Below, piece by piece: positions 44,035 through 53,169 of a stretch of 64,000 bases of DNA (within the stretch, counting starts at the first letter, position 1; each line of letters opens with the position of its first letter). The position numbers and the translations under genes are program-made. Origin of the DNA: Methylocaldum marinum (GTDB taxonomy: Bacteria; Pseudomonadota; Gammaproteobacteria; Methylococcales; Methylococcaceae); NCBI RefSeq assembly GCF_003584645.1, contig NZ_AP017928.1, positions 4,664,833 through 4,728,832 on the forward strand. Direction: 5' to 3'. Under the pieces are notes generated by a model. The model was not told the origin of the DNA. It made no database searches and saw only the letters and a list, made by a program, of their open reading frames with translations.

Positions 44035-44925
44035 ATGGTCCGACAAAGGGTGTTTTCAGTGGACAATAAAGACTGTGCGTTGAGAGTTATGCCGCCATCC
44101 GACTGTACCGTCCAGGTTATGGACATTGAGCATTCGATACCCGCCGAAGACACCGTTCCGGCTCAGCCGAGAAAAGATGAATTCCTCGCGATGCTGGCTC
44201 ACGAACTGCGTAATCCACTGGCATCGATCCGCTATGCGATCGAAGTGTTGCGCCGCCTGGATTTGCAGGAGCCCAGGGCCGAGTGGGCTCGGGAAGTCGT
44301 GGATCGCCAGGCGGCCCAAATGTCCAGAATGATCGACGAGTTGCTCGACGTGTCCAGGATTACCCGCGGACAGATTACGCTCCACCCCGTCCCGCTCAAC
44401 CTTGCCGCCGTCATCGTTCGAGCGGTAGAAGTCAATTTGCCCCTGATCAAGGCTCGCCAGCTCAGGCTCATCGTTGAATCGGGGCCGCTTGACATCGATC
44501 TGGACGGAGACGAGGTTCGTCTCACCCAAGCTTTGGCCAACATCCTCAACAATGCCGCAAAGTACAGCAATGAAGGCGGGCGAATTTGGCTCTCGGTCGA
44601 GATCGAATCGGGCGAAGCGGCCGTGCGCATCAGGGATGAAGGGATCGGCATACCACCCGAGCTTTTGCCCCACATCTTCGATTTGTTCACCCAGGGGCCG
44701 AGATCTTTGGACCGCAGCCAGGGTGGCTTGGGCATCGGGCTTTCATTGGTGCGAAGCCTGATCGAAATGCATGGCGGGAGAGTGGGGGTTTCCAGCGATG
44801 GGGAAGGGCGGGGCACCGAATTCGTGGTTTGGCTGCCGCTCCGACGTGAGCAAGGTCTGATTGCCCGCCGCGATCCCCACGATTTGCCGGCAACCTGGTC
44901 AAAGCTAAACTTTTTGGCAACATAG
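44035..44925 (+). CDS. Soluble sensor histidine kinase
   Basis: 296 residues from the ATG at 44035; later ATGs at 44089 and 44119 are possible because the first has no good ribosome binding site. HisKA domain with the phospho-His in FLAMLAHELRNPLASI (about 56-70) and HATPase_c with NILNNAAKYSNEGG, DEGIGIPPELLPHIFDLF and GGLGIGLSLVRSLIEMHGG. No sensor domain or membrane helix, so input must come from a partner protein. The kinase core is close to that of the kinase at 339-1511. A strong terminator follows. Confidence 0.87.
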   Translation: MVRQRVFSVDNKDCALRVMPPSDCTVQVMDIEHSIPAEDTVPAQPRKDEFLAMLAHELRNPLASIRYAIEVLRRLDLQEPRAEWAREVVDRQAAQMSRMIDELLDVSRITRGQITLHPVPLNLAAVIVRAVEVNLPLIKARQLRLIVESGPLDIDLDGDEVRLTQALANILNNAAKYSNEGGRIWLSVEIESGEAAVRIRDEGIGIPPELLPHIFDLFTQGPRSLDRSQGGLGIGLSLVRSLIEMHGGRVGVSSDGEGRGTEFVVWLPLRREQGLIARRDPHDLPATWSKLNFLAT

Positions 44926-44967
44926 TAGTCGAAGTTTTGAGACTATGGTTGCTTTCCTTAATCTCGA

Positions 44968-44991
44968 GCCGGACGATGTCCGGCTTTTTTT
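44968..44991 (+). terminator. Intrinsic terminator after the histidine kinase gene
   Basis: GCCGGAC (44968-44974), GAT loop, GTCCGGC (44978-44984), then seven T residues: a textbook rho-independent terminator. Confidence 0.9.
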
Positions 44992-45362
44992 GTGCCGCGC
45001 CCGGCAGGGCACACTCGCTTGGGGGTGAAAGTCTTCTGCTCGTCCGGCCAGGAGCAAGCGTTGCCGGAATGGCAAGGCTGTCCCAAGCGGCTGAGAACCG
45101 GAAGAAGGCCGAAGGCTAAGCATTGGCCTTCCGCTTGGTATTCAATCAACGGGAGCTCGCGAGTAGATCGGCAATCTTTTGCCGACGCTGCCGTTGGGCC
45201 GGCCGGTTCGTCGGCAAGGGATTGCCGACGATGGCTAGAGGCGATCTATCCGGGCCGAAGGCGCCAACGACTTCCGCCAAGCCTGTTTTGCCCTATGAGC
45301 GAGATGAAAATGCTCTAAACCCGTACCGGTCTTGGCGGCGATCCGAAATGCCCGGAGGGTAT
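44992..45362. other. Convergent intergenic region with REP doublet
   Basis: 371 bp between the histidine kinase and NorR-type genes. Apart from the REP doublet at 45168-45229 no gene is seen. Confidence 0.4.
45168..45229. repeat. REP-type palindrome doublet
   Basis: TCGGCAA (45168-45174) with TTGCCGA (45179-45185), then GTCGGCAA (45210-45217) with TTGCCGAC (45222-45229). Same family and similar spacing as the doublet at 1569-1636. Confidence 0.75.
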
Positions 45363-46949
45363 TTACGGGCCTGATTGATAGTCCGCGCGGCTGGCCGGCT
45401 TTAGGCCGAGACGTCTGGCGAGACGATGCAGATTGCCCCGGTCGAGTCCCAGGCGGCGTGCCGTTTCCGACCAATTCTGGCGACTTTCGTTCAGGGTCTT
45501 GAGGATCAGCTGCCGTTGAAAATCGTCCACGGCGCGTGTAAGCGGCACCGGATTCGTTCGCTCCGGCAGGCCGGTCTTGATGTCCATGCCGCGCTGGGCT
45601 TCGGGACTGATGTCCAAATCTTCGGGTTGCAAGGTCAGCGAACGTCCGCGATCGGCGGAGGCGCGCAGAGCGGCGCGGAGAATGACGTGTTCGAGTTCTC
45701 GCACGTTACCGGGCCAGGCATACGATTCCAGCGCTTCGATCGTCGCCGGCGCCAGGTTGACCCGGTCCAGACCCAGACGTGTCCGCGCCTGGTCCAGGAA
45801 ATATCCGGCGAGGGGCGCTATGTCCGTTGTCCGCTCCCGTAGCGGCGGTACATTGAGGGGGTACACGCTCAGCCGATGATAAAGATCGGTGCGGAACCGC
45901 CCGGCCTTCACCTCTTCGGCGAGCTGTCGATTGGTCGCTGCGATGATGCGGACGTCGGCCTGATGGCTCCTGTCCGAGCCGAGCCGCTGGATTTCGCCGA
46001 ATTGTAAGGCGCGCAGCAGCTTCGCCTGGATCGAGAGGGGGAGTTCGCCGACTTCGTCCAGAAACAAGGTTCCTCCTTCCGCCAGCTCGAACTTTCCGGC
46101 GCGATCGGTGACGGCGCCGGTGAAGGCTCCACGGACATGCCCGAACAGCTCGCTTTCCGCCAGGGATTCCGGTAGAGCGGCACAGTTCACGTACACCAGG
46201 GGCTGATCGGCGCGTAGCGACTGTGCGTGTATGACGCGGGCCACGACTTCCTTTCCGACCCCGGTTTCGCCCATCACCAGGACTGTCAGATCGGATCGGG
46301 CGACGATGCCGATGTTGCGCTTCAGTTCCTGCAAGGCAAGGCTTTCGCCGAGTATTCGGCCGCCGCGTTGTAAAGCCTCGTTGACCAGTTCGCTGGTGAC
46401 CAGTTCGCGATGTCTGGCCAGTCTTTCGAGCGCGCTGATAAAGGACTCGTGACGCAACGCCACAGTCGCGATGGCGGCGAAGGTCTGAAAAATATGATCG
46501 TCGATGCCGTCGAAAACGCCGGGTTTCAAGGCATCCGCCGAGAGCACGCCGAGCAGGGTGTTTTCGTTATAGAGGCTGCAGCCGATACAGGAATGGACGG
46601 GCAGCTTGCCTCCGGCATCATTGAGCAGCAGCGAATCATAAGGATCCTGTCGCGGGTCGTCGGCCTCGAAGCGGACCGGTGTTCTCGAGCCCAGGATAGC
46701 CGCGAGCCGAGGATGTTGTTCCGGATCGAACCGGCGTCCCATGACCTCGGGCGAGAGACCCCGGGTCGCCACGGGCACGAGTATTCCGTCTTGAAATCGC
46801 AACAGCGCGCACGCGTGATTTCCCGTGACTTTGGCGAAAATCTCGAGAAACCCTTCGATGCGCTCTTTCATGGAAAGATTCGCCGTCAGACTCAAGACGG
46901 CCTCACGAATCGCGGTCTCGGTCGTTCTTGTCTTCGAGCGCTCGGTCAT
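45363..46949 (-). CDS. norR: NorR-type sigma54-dependent transcriptional activator
   Basis: 528 residues from the ATG at 46949 (a TTG two codons earlier is also open). N-terminal GAF domain (about 20-175) with [24 protein letters not shown], which matches the NorR iron-site region; AAA+ domain (about 200-430) with Walker A GETGVGKE (227-234), the sigma54-contacting GAFTGA (274-279) and [14 protein letters not shown]-terminal Fis-type helix-turn-helix (about 497-525). NorR senses nitric oxide by a non-haem iron in GAF and activates NO-detoxifying genes. Here no norVW or hmp is adjacent; instead an efflux operon is divergent, with NorR-like sites and a sigma54 promoter between. Confidence 0.85.
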   Translation of the reverse strand: MTERSKTRTTETAIREAVLSLTANLSMKERIEGFLEIFAKVTGNHACALLRFQDGILVPVATRGLSPEVMGRRFDPEQHPRLAAILGSRTPVRFEADDPRQDPYDSLLLNDAGGKLPVHSCIGCSLYNENTLLGVLSADALKPGVFDGIDDHIFQTFAAIATVALRHESFISALERLARHRELVTSELVNEALQRGGRILGESLALQELKRNIGIVARSDLTVLVMGETGVGKEVVARVIHAQSLRADQPLVYVNCAALPESLAESELFGHVRGAFTGAVTDRAGKFELAEGGTLFLDEVGELPLSIQAKLLRALQFGEIQRLGSDRSHQADVRIIAATNRQLAEEVKAGRFRTDLYHRLSVYPLNVPPLRERTTDIAPLAGYFLDQARTRLGLDRVNLAPATIEALESYAWPGNVRELEHVILRAALRASADRGRSLTLQPEDLDISPEAQRGMDIKTGLPERTNPVPLTRAVDDFQRQLILKTLNESRQNWSETARRLGLDRGNLHRLARRLGLKPASRADYQSGP

Positions 46950-46964
46950 TCTCAAATAGTCGTA

Positions 46965-47003
46965 GTTTGTTTGACAGCACCGATGTCAGGATGACATCGG
47001 TGC
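46965..47003. promoter_or_regulatory. Putative NorR binding sites 1 and 2
   Basis: Site 1: GTTTGTTTGAC (46965-46975). Site 2: GTCAGGATGAC (46985-46995), inside a perfect palindrome with arms GCACCGATGTCA (46977-46988) and TGACATCGGTGC (46992-47003). Both fit GT-N7-AC, the published NorR core, and are 20 bp apart, two helical turns. They lie next to the regulator's own start, so they could also mediate autoregulation. Confidence 0.6.
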
Positions 47004-47107
47004 AAGTCTATTGCAAATCGGATGTTGTATCGGGTCGTTTCCGCGTATGCAAGCGGACGTTCGAATCCGAACAGCCGCATTTCCCGTCGATTTGTTATCG
47101 AGTCGAT

Positions 47108-47118
47108 GTCATTGTGAC
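47108..47118. promoter_or_regulatory. Putative NorR binding site 3
   Basis: GTCATTGTGAC, GT-N7-AC with the same GTCA-N3-TGAC symmetry as site 2. It lies about 55 bp upstream of the sigma54 promoter. Confidence 0.5.
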
Positions 47119-47154
47119 GACGATATAATGTTTTTCGTTAAAAAAGCCATTAAA

Positions 47155-47167
47155 AATCAGTAAGTTG
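47155..47167 (+). promoter_or_regulatory. Possible IHF site
   Basis: AATCAGTAAGTTG fits the IHF consensus WATCAR-N4-TTR. IHF often bends DNA between enhancer sites and a sigma54 promoter; here it is very near the -24 element, so this is tentative. Confidence 0.3.
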
Positions 47168-47172
47168 AGTTG

Positions 47173-47188
47173 TGGCCGAAATATTGCA
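47173..47188 (+). promoter_or_regulatory. Sigma54 promoter of the efflux operon
   Basis: TGGCCGAAATATTGCA: -24 element TGG with C at the fourth place, 5-bp gap, and -12 TTGCA, with exact spacing. Transcription would start near 47200, about 105 bp before the lipoprotein gene. The sequence matches the sigma54 consensus at all invariant positions (GG and GC). Confidence 0.65.
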
Positions 47189-47304
47189 TTACTCGGTGAA
47201 GGCGCCGGCGCCTAGGGTATTCTGCCGATGGGCAGATAAAACCAGTCGCTCGAGTGGCTGAGCTCCAACCTGGCACGACATTCCATAGCCCGTGGTATCC
47301 GCCC

Positions 47305-48198
47305 ATGAAGCGTTATAGCGTATTATTGGTCCTGCTGGCGACCTTGAGCGCCTGCCTCGCTCCACCGATCAAACCGCCGGTTGCCGATACGAACCAAATC
47401 CGCAAGGTACTCGTGGTTCCGGTCGAGGCCCCGCCACTCGAGGTCAGGCCCGATCTGATCGAGTCCCGGCTGCCCATCTATCGGCAAAACGATACCGTAC
47501 CGTTCGATCTTTTCCTGGAAATGAAAATCTACAGGAATCCCGGCGGAGTTTTGATCGCCGGCCTGGTAAGTCATGACGATATCGTTCAGGAAGCGGTTCC
47601 CCGGCAGGCGCGCGCAGCCGATAAAATCATCCCGGGTCTGGAACCGCTCGCGTCTCTCGCGGACAACTGGGTGCCGACCTTCGAACTGGCGAGGCTGGCG
47701 GCATCGCAATTGTCTTCCCGCGGTCTCGAAGCGGTTGCCGGCGGGCATTATTACCGCCTGCCGATTTCTCCCCGCGAGCGTACCGCTAATCTCGCCCATT
47801 GGCATGGCGCCATCCGGGAGTGGTACAAGCGGGACACCTCGGCGGTGGATTACCGTTCGTACCAAGCGGAGCGCATCGACGCCGTTCTGGAAATCGGCCT
47901 CGGGACTTACCGGATTTTCGAGGCACAGGCGCCCTTGCAGTTGCTGGTCAAACTGATAAACCCCGCGACCGGGCAGGTCATCGGCAGGACCGATGCCGAG
48001 GCTTTTCCGGTCAAGGGAAGCGCGCAAATGCTGCTCGATCATGAAGCGGAAAGGTTCAAGGAACTCGTGGTAGAAGTGGGTGCGCGGCTCGTCAGTCAGG
48101 GGTTGAGCGACCTGGGGCTGAGCTCGCCGCCGCGGAATGCCCTGTCGGGTGGGCCGACCCTCGAAACCTCGGTTGCGGAAGGAGTCCCGGCCCGGTGA
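47305..48198 (+). CDS. Lipoprotein of the efflux operon
   Basis: 297 residues from the ATG at 47305, where a lipoprotein signal begins (VLLVLLATLSACLAPP, lipobox LSAC). The rest is soluble, with a possible GNA1162-like or secreted-substrate-handling look (VEAPPLEVRPDLIESR; YRSYQAERIDAVLEIGLGTYRI), but I recognise no established family with certainty. It is the first gene after the sigma54 promoter and overlaps the MFS gene by four bases, so it is made with the efflux proteins and is probably a periplasm-facing accessory. Confidence 0.7.
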   Translation: MKRYSVLLVLLATLSACLAPPIKPPVADTNQIRKVLVVPVEAPPLEVRPDLIESRLPIYRQNDTVPFDLFLEMKIYRNPGGVLIAGLVSHDDIVQEAVPRQARAADKIIPGLEPLASLADNWVPTFELARLAASQLSSRGLEAVAGGHYYRLPISPRERTANLAHWHGAIREWYKRDTSAVDYRSYQAERIDAVLEIGLGTYRIFEAQAPLQLLVKLINPATGQVIGRTDAEAFPVKGSAQMLLDHEAERFKELVVEVGARLVSQGLSDLGLSSPPRNALSGGPTLETSVAEGVPAR

Positions 48199-49790
48199 CG
48201 GTCGTCTTCCCCCGCCGTCTGCGCGGCTGGCGCTTCGTTCTGTTCAATATCGCGCTCGGCCTGGGGCATATGATCGTACTGTTCAACGCCGGCTCGTACA
48301 TCGCCTTGATGCCCCATGTTGCCGGCGACCTGGGGGGCGTGTTGCCGAGTCTCGGCACCTGGGCCCAGACCGATTTCATGATCGCCCTGGCGCTGGCGTT
48401 TCCCATCGCCCGCTGGCTGTCGGGGCGCTTCGGCGATTACCGCTTGTTCGCCGTGGCGTTCGTGGTGTACGCGGCGGCTTCCTATTTCTGTGCCGTCAGC
48501 GAAAGTTTGCGGCTGTTCCTGCCGGCGCGCATTGTTCTGGGCTTCGCCGGCGGCATCACGCTTCCCATCGGCCAGGCTCTGTTGCTGAAAGAGTATCCCG
48601 CCCGGCTCAAATCGGTGGGGCTCGGCACCTGGGGCCTGTTCACCCTCGCCCCGTTCACGATCGGCTTTCCCATCGGCGGTTGGCTTGCCGACGAGGTCGG
48701 CTGGCGTTATCTGTTCTATCTCAATATTCCATCCGCCCTCGCGATCGCCGGTGTGACCGGCTCGCTGCTGTACGGGAGGGGATTTCAGCGCCGCTACATC
48801 CGTTTCGATTTCGTGGGGTTCATCCTGCTGGCCTTGCTGCTCGGCGGCACCCAGACCATTCTCAACCAGGGCAACGATTTCGACTGGTTCGATTCGGCCT
48901 TCCTGCGCGGCCTGCTGATCGTAGTTCTCGTGGCACTGCCTTGCTTCGTGGTCTGGGAATTGGCCGAACGCCACCCCGCGCTGGATATCCGGCTGTTCAC
49001 CCACCGCAATTTCGCCGTCGGGGTGACGTGTCTGGTCGCGGGGTTTTTGTCCATCCAGGGATTGCTGTCCCTGTTCATCGTACAGCTGCAATTGCTGCTG
49101 GGATATTCTTCGTTGCTCGCCGGCATACTGTTCCTGATGATGATTTTCCTGGCGGCGCCGGTCATCGCCGTCATGCATGAGCTCGTCAAGGGCGTCGACG
49201 CTCGGGTGTTCGCCTGCCTCAATCTGCTGGGGCTGGCATTCACCTTGTTCTGGATCGGGCTTTTCGACGACCCGGCATCTTTCGATCAAATCGTTTGGCC
49301 CATGCTGCTTCTGGGCTTTTTCCTCGGATCTTTTTTTACCCCGCTGACGGCCATCGCGCTGCACGGCCTGTCCCCGGCGCAGGTCGTGCGAGCCGCCGAA
49401 GAAGCGGCGCTGCTGCGCATCGCCGCGGGTGCGATCGGCATAACCTTGCAGGGTGTCATGCTGTTCCGGCGCAGTCCCTTTCATCAGCTCCACCTGGCCG
49501 ATCAGTTCGGCGGGCGCCGGTTTCCCTCGCTTGATTTGCTGCCCCGGCTGTCTTCACGGCTGGAGTCCCTCGGTTTCGATCCCGCCATGGTCCAGGGCAA
49601 GCTCTTTGCTCTCATAAAGCAGCAGTCCGGGATTTTGGCTCTGAACGACGCTTTTCTGATGGGGAGTTATCTTTTTCTCGGGCTGGCCGCCCTGGTGTGG
49701 CTGGCCCATCCCACACACCGGCCGCTGCACCCGAGCCGGGCGGAAGATTTGAGAGAAACCCGGGCCGAAGAACTGATGGAGCAGCCATGA
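48195..49790 (+). CDS. DHA2-type MFS efflux transporter (EmrB-like)
   Basis: 531 residues, about fourteen hydrophobic segments, DHA2 family. GTG start overlaps the lipoprotein stop; GGAAGGAG precedes it. The segment ARWLSGRFGDYRLF corresponds to MFS motif A and LGFAGGITLPIGQALLLKEYP to the following helix region. EmrB-type pumps expel hydrophobic compounds by proton exchange and work with a periplasmic EmrA/HlyD adaptor and a TolC-type outer channel, both encoded directly downstream. Substrate unknown. Confidence 0.88.
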   Translation: MTVVFPRRLRGWRFVLFNIALGLGHMIVLFNAGSYIALMPHVAGDLGGVLPSLGTWAQTDFMIALALAFPIARWLSGRFGDYRLFAVAFVVYAAASYFCAVSESLRLFLPARIVLGFAGGITLPIGQALLLKEYPARLKSVGLGTWGLFTLAPFTIGFPIGGWLADEVGWRYLFYLNIPSALAIAGVTGSLLYGRGFQRRYIRFDFVGFILLALLLGGTQTILNQGNDFDWFDSAFLRGLLIVVLVALPCFVVWELAERHPALDIRLFTHRNFAVGVTCLVAGFLSIQGLLSLFIVQLQLLLGYSSLLAGILFLMMIFLAAPVIAVMHELVKGVDARVFACLNLLGLAFTLFWIGLFDDPASFDQIVWPMLLLGFFLGSFFTPLTAIALHGLSPAQVVRAAEEAALLRIAAGAIGITLQGVMLFRRSPFHQLHLADQFGGRRFPSLDLLPRLSSRLESLGFDPAMVQGKLFALIKQQSGILALNDAFLMGSYLFLGLAALVWLAHPTHRPLHPSRAEDLRETRAEELMEQP

Positions 49791-51298
49791 GTGTACGAAT
49801 CGGGAATTGTCGGCTGATCGTGCGTTTTGGCATCGGCGCGCTGTTTCTGATTCAACTCTGGGGCTGCGCGTGGATTCCGTCGGGTGGCCGGCATGCGGAA
49901 TACTTGAAGCCCCCGGGCATGGCGCACAAATTGTCCGAAGCCCGCGACGGCGAGCCTCTGACGGCGGGGCGCTCGTGGCCCGAGGAGAACTGGTGGCGGC
50001 AGTTCGGCAGTTCCGAGCTGAACCGCTTGATGACCATGGCGCTCGCGGAAAATCCCGGGCTCAAGGCCGCCGCGGCCCGTCTGCGTGCGGCGGAAGGCTT
50101 TGCTCGTGTCGAAGGGGCGCGTCTGTTGCCGTTCCTGGATGCGGAGGCGGAGGTCGCAACGGCGCGGTTCTCGGAGCACGGGGTCAACGTTGCGCTTAGA
50201 GGTGCGCACGTCGTTTCCGGATTGATCAATCCCTTGAGCTTCCGCTATGAATTCGACTTCTGGGGAAAGAATCGCGCTGCCTTGGAAGCGGCTCTTGGCG
50301 AAGCCGCCGCGGAAGAGGCGGAGCAGGCCGAGGTTCACCTGCAATTGACGGCCGCCATCGCCCGTTGCTATTTCCGCGGGGTCGCGCTGCGGCAGCAGCT
50401 CGGTTTGGCGGAGGACATGGTGGAGTTGCGGCGGCAACTGCTCCGGCTCGCCGAAACGCGTTATCAATTGGGCCTGGACGCCGCCGATCCGGTCAAACTG
50501 GCCGAATCCGAGCTGGAGGCGGCCGGCAAGCGCCAAGCCCTCACGCGCGACCACCTGGATTTACAGCGAAACCTCCTGGCGCGCCTGATCGGTCGCGGGC
50601 CGGATTCAACGCGGCATCTGTTCGGCGATGACGTGTCGCTACCCGAGCGAATTCCGCTGCCCGTCAAGCTTCCATTGGAGCTGCTCGTCCATCGCCCGGA
50701 TCTCGCTTCGGCGCTGCATCGGGCGGAGGCGGCGGCGCAGCGGATACGCGTGGCCAAGGCCAGTTTCTATCCGACCGTCGATATGACGGCCTTCGTCGGT
50801 TTAAATGCTCTGCGCATGACCAAGGGCGCGAGTTCCCTCGCCAATATTCTGTTCTCCGGAAACAGCTTCGCGTATGGCGTCGCGCCGGGGGTTCGGCTAC
50901 CTATTTTCGAAGGCGGACGCCTGCGCGGACAGTTGTCGGTGCAAAGAGCGGAATACGACGAGGCGGTCGAGCTTTATAACAAGACCCTGCTGCAGGCGGC
51001 GCAGGAGGTGGCCGACAGCCTCAGCAGCTGGCGCGACACCCGGACCATCGTCGAGGCGCAGAACCGTCTGCTGGCTTCGCAACGGGAAGCCTTGGGGCTG
51101 GCGCAGGAACGGCTCCGCAGTGGGCTGGACGACCGCCGGGCCGTGCTGGCGCGCCGGCATTCCGTTCTGGATCACGAGTACACGCTGAAGATTCTGGAAA
51201 CCGATCAGCTGGTGGCTATGACCGACCTGATCGAAGCTTTGGGCGGAGGCTACGACAGCGGTCTCGATCCGGCTCGGCCGCAGCCGATTGCGGATTGA
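49787..51298 (+). CDS. NodT-family outer-membrane efflux lipoprotein
   Basis: 503 residues from the ATG at 49787 (ATGA overlap with the MFS gene). A lipobox-like LIQLWGC near residue 25 gives a lipid anchor. TolC fold: two OEP repeats, the first including WWRQFGSSELNRLMTMALAENPGLKAAAARLRAAEG and the later LLVHRPDLASALHRAEAAAQRIRVAKASFYPTVD region. It is the outer-membrane exit duct of the tripartite pump. Confidence 0.9.
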   Translation: MSVRIGNCRLIVRFGIGALFLIQLWGCAWIPSGGRHAEYLKPPGMAHKLSEARDGEPLTAGRSWPEENWWRQFGSSELNRLMTMALAENPGLKAAAARLRAAEGFARVEGARLLPFLDAEAEVATARFSEHGVNVALRGAHVVSGLINPLSFRYEFDFWGKNRAALEAALGEAAAEEAEQAEVHLQLTAAIARCYFRGVALRQQLGLAEDMVELRRQLLRLAETRYQLGLDAADPVKLAESELEAAGKRQALTRDHLDLQRNLLARLIGRGPDSTRHLFGDDVSLPERIPLPVKLPLELLVHRPDLASALHRAEAAAQRIRVAKASFYPTVDMTAFVGLNALRMTKGASSLANILFSGNSFAYGVAPGVRLPIFEGGRLRGQLSVQRAEYDEAVELYNKTLLQAAQEVADSLSSWRDTRTIVEAQNRLLASQREALGLAQERLRSGLDDRRAVLARRHSVLDHEYTLKILETDQLVAMTDLIEALGGGYDSGLDPARPQPIAD

Positions 51299-51408
51299 GA
51301 GCGCTCGTATCCATCCATGTCGCAAGCCCGGGCACTATCCCGTTGCGCTGAAGTACAGTCCGTACCGCAAAATTAGAAAAACAATTCCGGGAAATTCGAT
51401 TAGGTTCT

Positions 51409-52644
51409 ATGAAGATTCATCCCAAGGCGATTCGCGCCCGGCGCAATCGCCGTCTCTTGTTGGTGGCGCTGGGCGTGATCGCGTGCGCTCTCGCCTATGC
51501 CGTTTATTGGTGGATGCATGGCCGGTTTCTGGTCGTGACCGATAATGCTTTCGTTGCCGGCAATCTGATCCCGGTGGAAGCGGACGCGACCGGCATAATT
51601 ACCCGGATTTTGGCCGAGGAAACCCAGTTCGTGAATAAAGGCGACGTGCTGGTGCGGCTCGACGAACACCGCGCTTATGCCGCCCTGGGCCAGCGCGAGG
51701 GCGACTTGGGTCGAACCGTGCGCGGGATCGGCGCGCTTTTCGCGACACGCCAGCAACTCTGCCGGAAACTGGATGCGCGCTCGGCCAGGCTGGCGCGGGT
51801 GCGCCACGACGTGGTCCGTTTCCGCCAGGCGTATCCGAGCGGTTCGGTTTCCGAGCAGGTGCTGCAAAATGCCGAGGACCAGATGACCGCCCTGGAAGCG
51901 GAATTGCGGGAAGTCGGAGCCGAACTCAAATCCATAGAAGCGCGGGTGGGCGGGACCAGCCGCACGGAACACCCCGAGATCGAGGCCGCCAAGCACCGAT
52001 TCATCGACGCCTACCTGGATTTCGTCCGGCAGCGCATCCGTGCGCCGGTGTCGGGTTACGTGGCGAAACGCAAAGCTCAGGTGGGGGATCGAGTCCATCC
52101 GGGGGATCTTCTGCTCATGGTGGTGCCGCTGGACCATCTCTGGGTGGAGGCCAACCTGCGGGAAACCGAGCTGCGGAAAGTGCGGCCGGGACAATCGGCC
52201 GAAATCATTGTCGATCTCTACGGCCGGCGCCGGGTTTATCACGGGACGGTCGAAGGTCTGGTACCGGGCACCGGCAGCGTGTTCGCCCTGCTGCCGCCGG
52301 ACAATGCGACCGGGAATTTCATCCACATCGTCCAGCGGGTGCCTGTGCGCATCGCCCTGCACAAGGACGAGATTCTGAAACGCCCTATCCGCCCCGGTCT
52401 TTCCACGGTAACCTCCATCCATATCGATGAATCCGGCCGGCCGTTGGACACGTCGCTCGCGGAAGTCTCCGCCGACGCATACGCAACCGATATTTTCAGC
52501 GACGAACTCGCCGCCGCGGAAAATAGGGCACGGGAAATCATCGAGACCAACGTGGTGCAAAAAGACGACCCTTTGGAATCCTCCTGTGCCTGGTCGGGGG
52601 AGCAGTCGCTCGCCGGGAACGGTCAGGCTTCCCGGCTGAGATGA
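51409..52644 (+). CDS. HlyD/EmrA-type membrane-fusion protein
   Basis: 411 residues. Short cytoplasmic N-terminus, one membrane helix (LLLVALGVIACALAYAVYWW), then VTDNAFVAGNLIPVEADATGIITRIL, the EmrA/HlyD barrel-sandwich start; a coiled-coil hairpin (about 95-195); IRAPVSGYVAKRKAQVGDRVHPGDLLLMVVPLDHLWVEANLRETEL is the second half of the lipoyl/beta-barrel part. It links the MFS pump to the outer duct. It follows by 110 bp and ends inside the 3' part of the convergent GFA gene (22-bp overlap). Confidence 0.9.
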   Translation: MKIHPKAIRARRNRRLLLVALGVIACALAYAVYWWMHGRFLVVTDNAFVAGNLIPVEADATGIITRILAEETQFVNKGDVLVRLDEHRAYAALGQREGDLGRTVRGIGALFATRQQLCRKLDARSARLARVRHDVVRFRQAYPSGSVSEQVLQNAEDQMTALEAELREVGAELKSIEARVGGTSRTEHPEIEAAKHRFIDAYLDFVRQRIRAPVSGYVAKRKAQVGDRVHPGDLLLMVVPLDHLWVEANLRETELRKVRPGQSAEIIVDLYGRRRVYHGTVEGLVPGTGSVFALLPPDNATGNFIHIVQRVPVRIALHKDEILKRPIRPGLSTVTSIHIDESGRPLDTSLAEVSADAYATDIFSDELAAAENRAREIIETNVVQKDDPLESSCAWSGEQSLAGNGQASRLR

Positions 52645-53006
52645 GCCAGGGCGTGTGCGTGAGACTCCCAGTTTTGGCCGTCGAAAGGTTCGATAACCAA
52701 TTCCCTGGGCTGAGGCATCAGACAGCGGACATTCACGTCGTAGCCGTCGGGGTTGGATCTTGGAATGTAATAGGGCTTGATGCCGCAGATCTTGCAAAAC
52801 AGATGCTTTGCGACCCCGGTGTTGAAGGTGTAGACGGTAAGGTTCTCCTCGCCCTTCAGGCGTTTGAACTGCGACTTGGGAACGATGAGGTGCAGGAAGC
52901 CGGACTTGGAACAAATCGAGCAATTGCAGTCCTGGCAAACGACTCGCTCGGGCGCCTCGATTTCGAATTGGATGGCTTCGCAATGACAACTACCGCGATA
53001 GAGCAT
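52623..53006 (-). CDS. GFA/CENP-V-like zinc protein
   Basis: 127 residues from the ATG at 53006. Zinc-binding cysteines in the family places: GSCHCEAI (Cys7, Cys9), CQDCNCSICSKSG and LFCKICGIKPYYIPRS. Members were named glutathione-dependent formaldehyde-activating enzymes; formaldehyde-glutathione chemistry would be apt for a methylotroph, but many members have no proven activity. It is monocistronic and convergent with the efflux adaptor gene. Confidence 0.85.
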   Translation of the reverse strand: MLYRGSCHCEAIQFEIEAPERVVCQDCNCSICSKSGFLHLIVPKSQFKRLKGEENLTVYTFNTGVAKHLFCKICGIKPYYIPRSNPDGYDVNVRCLMPQPRELVIEPFDGQNWESHAHALAHLSREA

Positions 53007-53169
53007 GGGGATTCTTTCTCGTGAAAAGCTGTAGATTTTAAACCGGAGCCGATGACGCCAAGTGGCGTGAATGATAGCAGCCGAATGCTTCGCGCGTCTC
53101 ATTCCATTCGGCACTCAAGTGAACATTAAGAAAGCTTGCGGCTCCGCACAGGGACTGTACGGAGTGATT
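53007..53169. other. Intergenic stretch before the GFA gene
   Basis: Upstream region of the GFA-like gene. AACATTAAGAAAGCTTGCGGC near 53121-53141 weakly resembles the other end of MITE-like element B. No gene is seen. Confidence 0.3.

Noticed and set aside
48096-49493. 465-codon minus-strand frame opposite the MFS gene
   Set aside because: His/Gln/Arg-rich shadow of the transporter gene.
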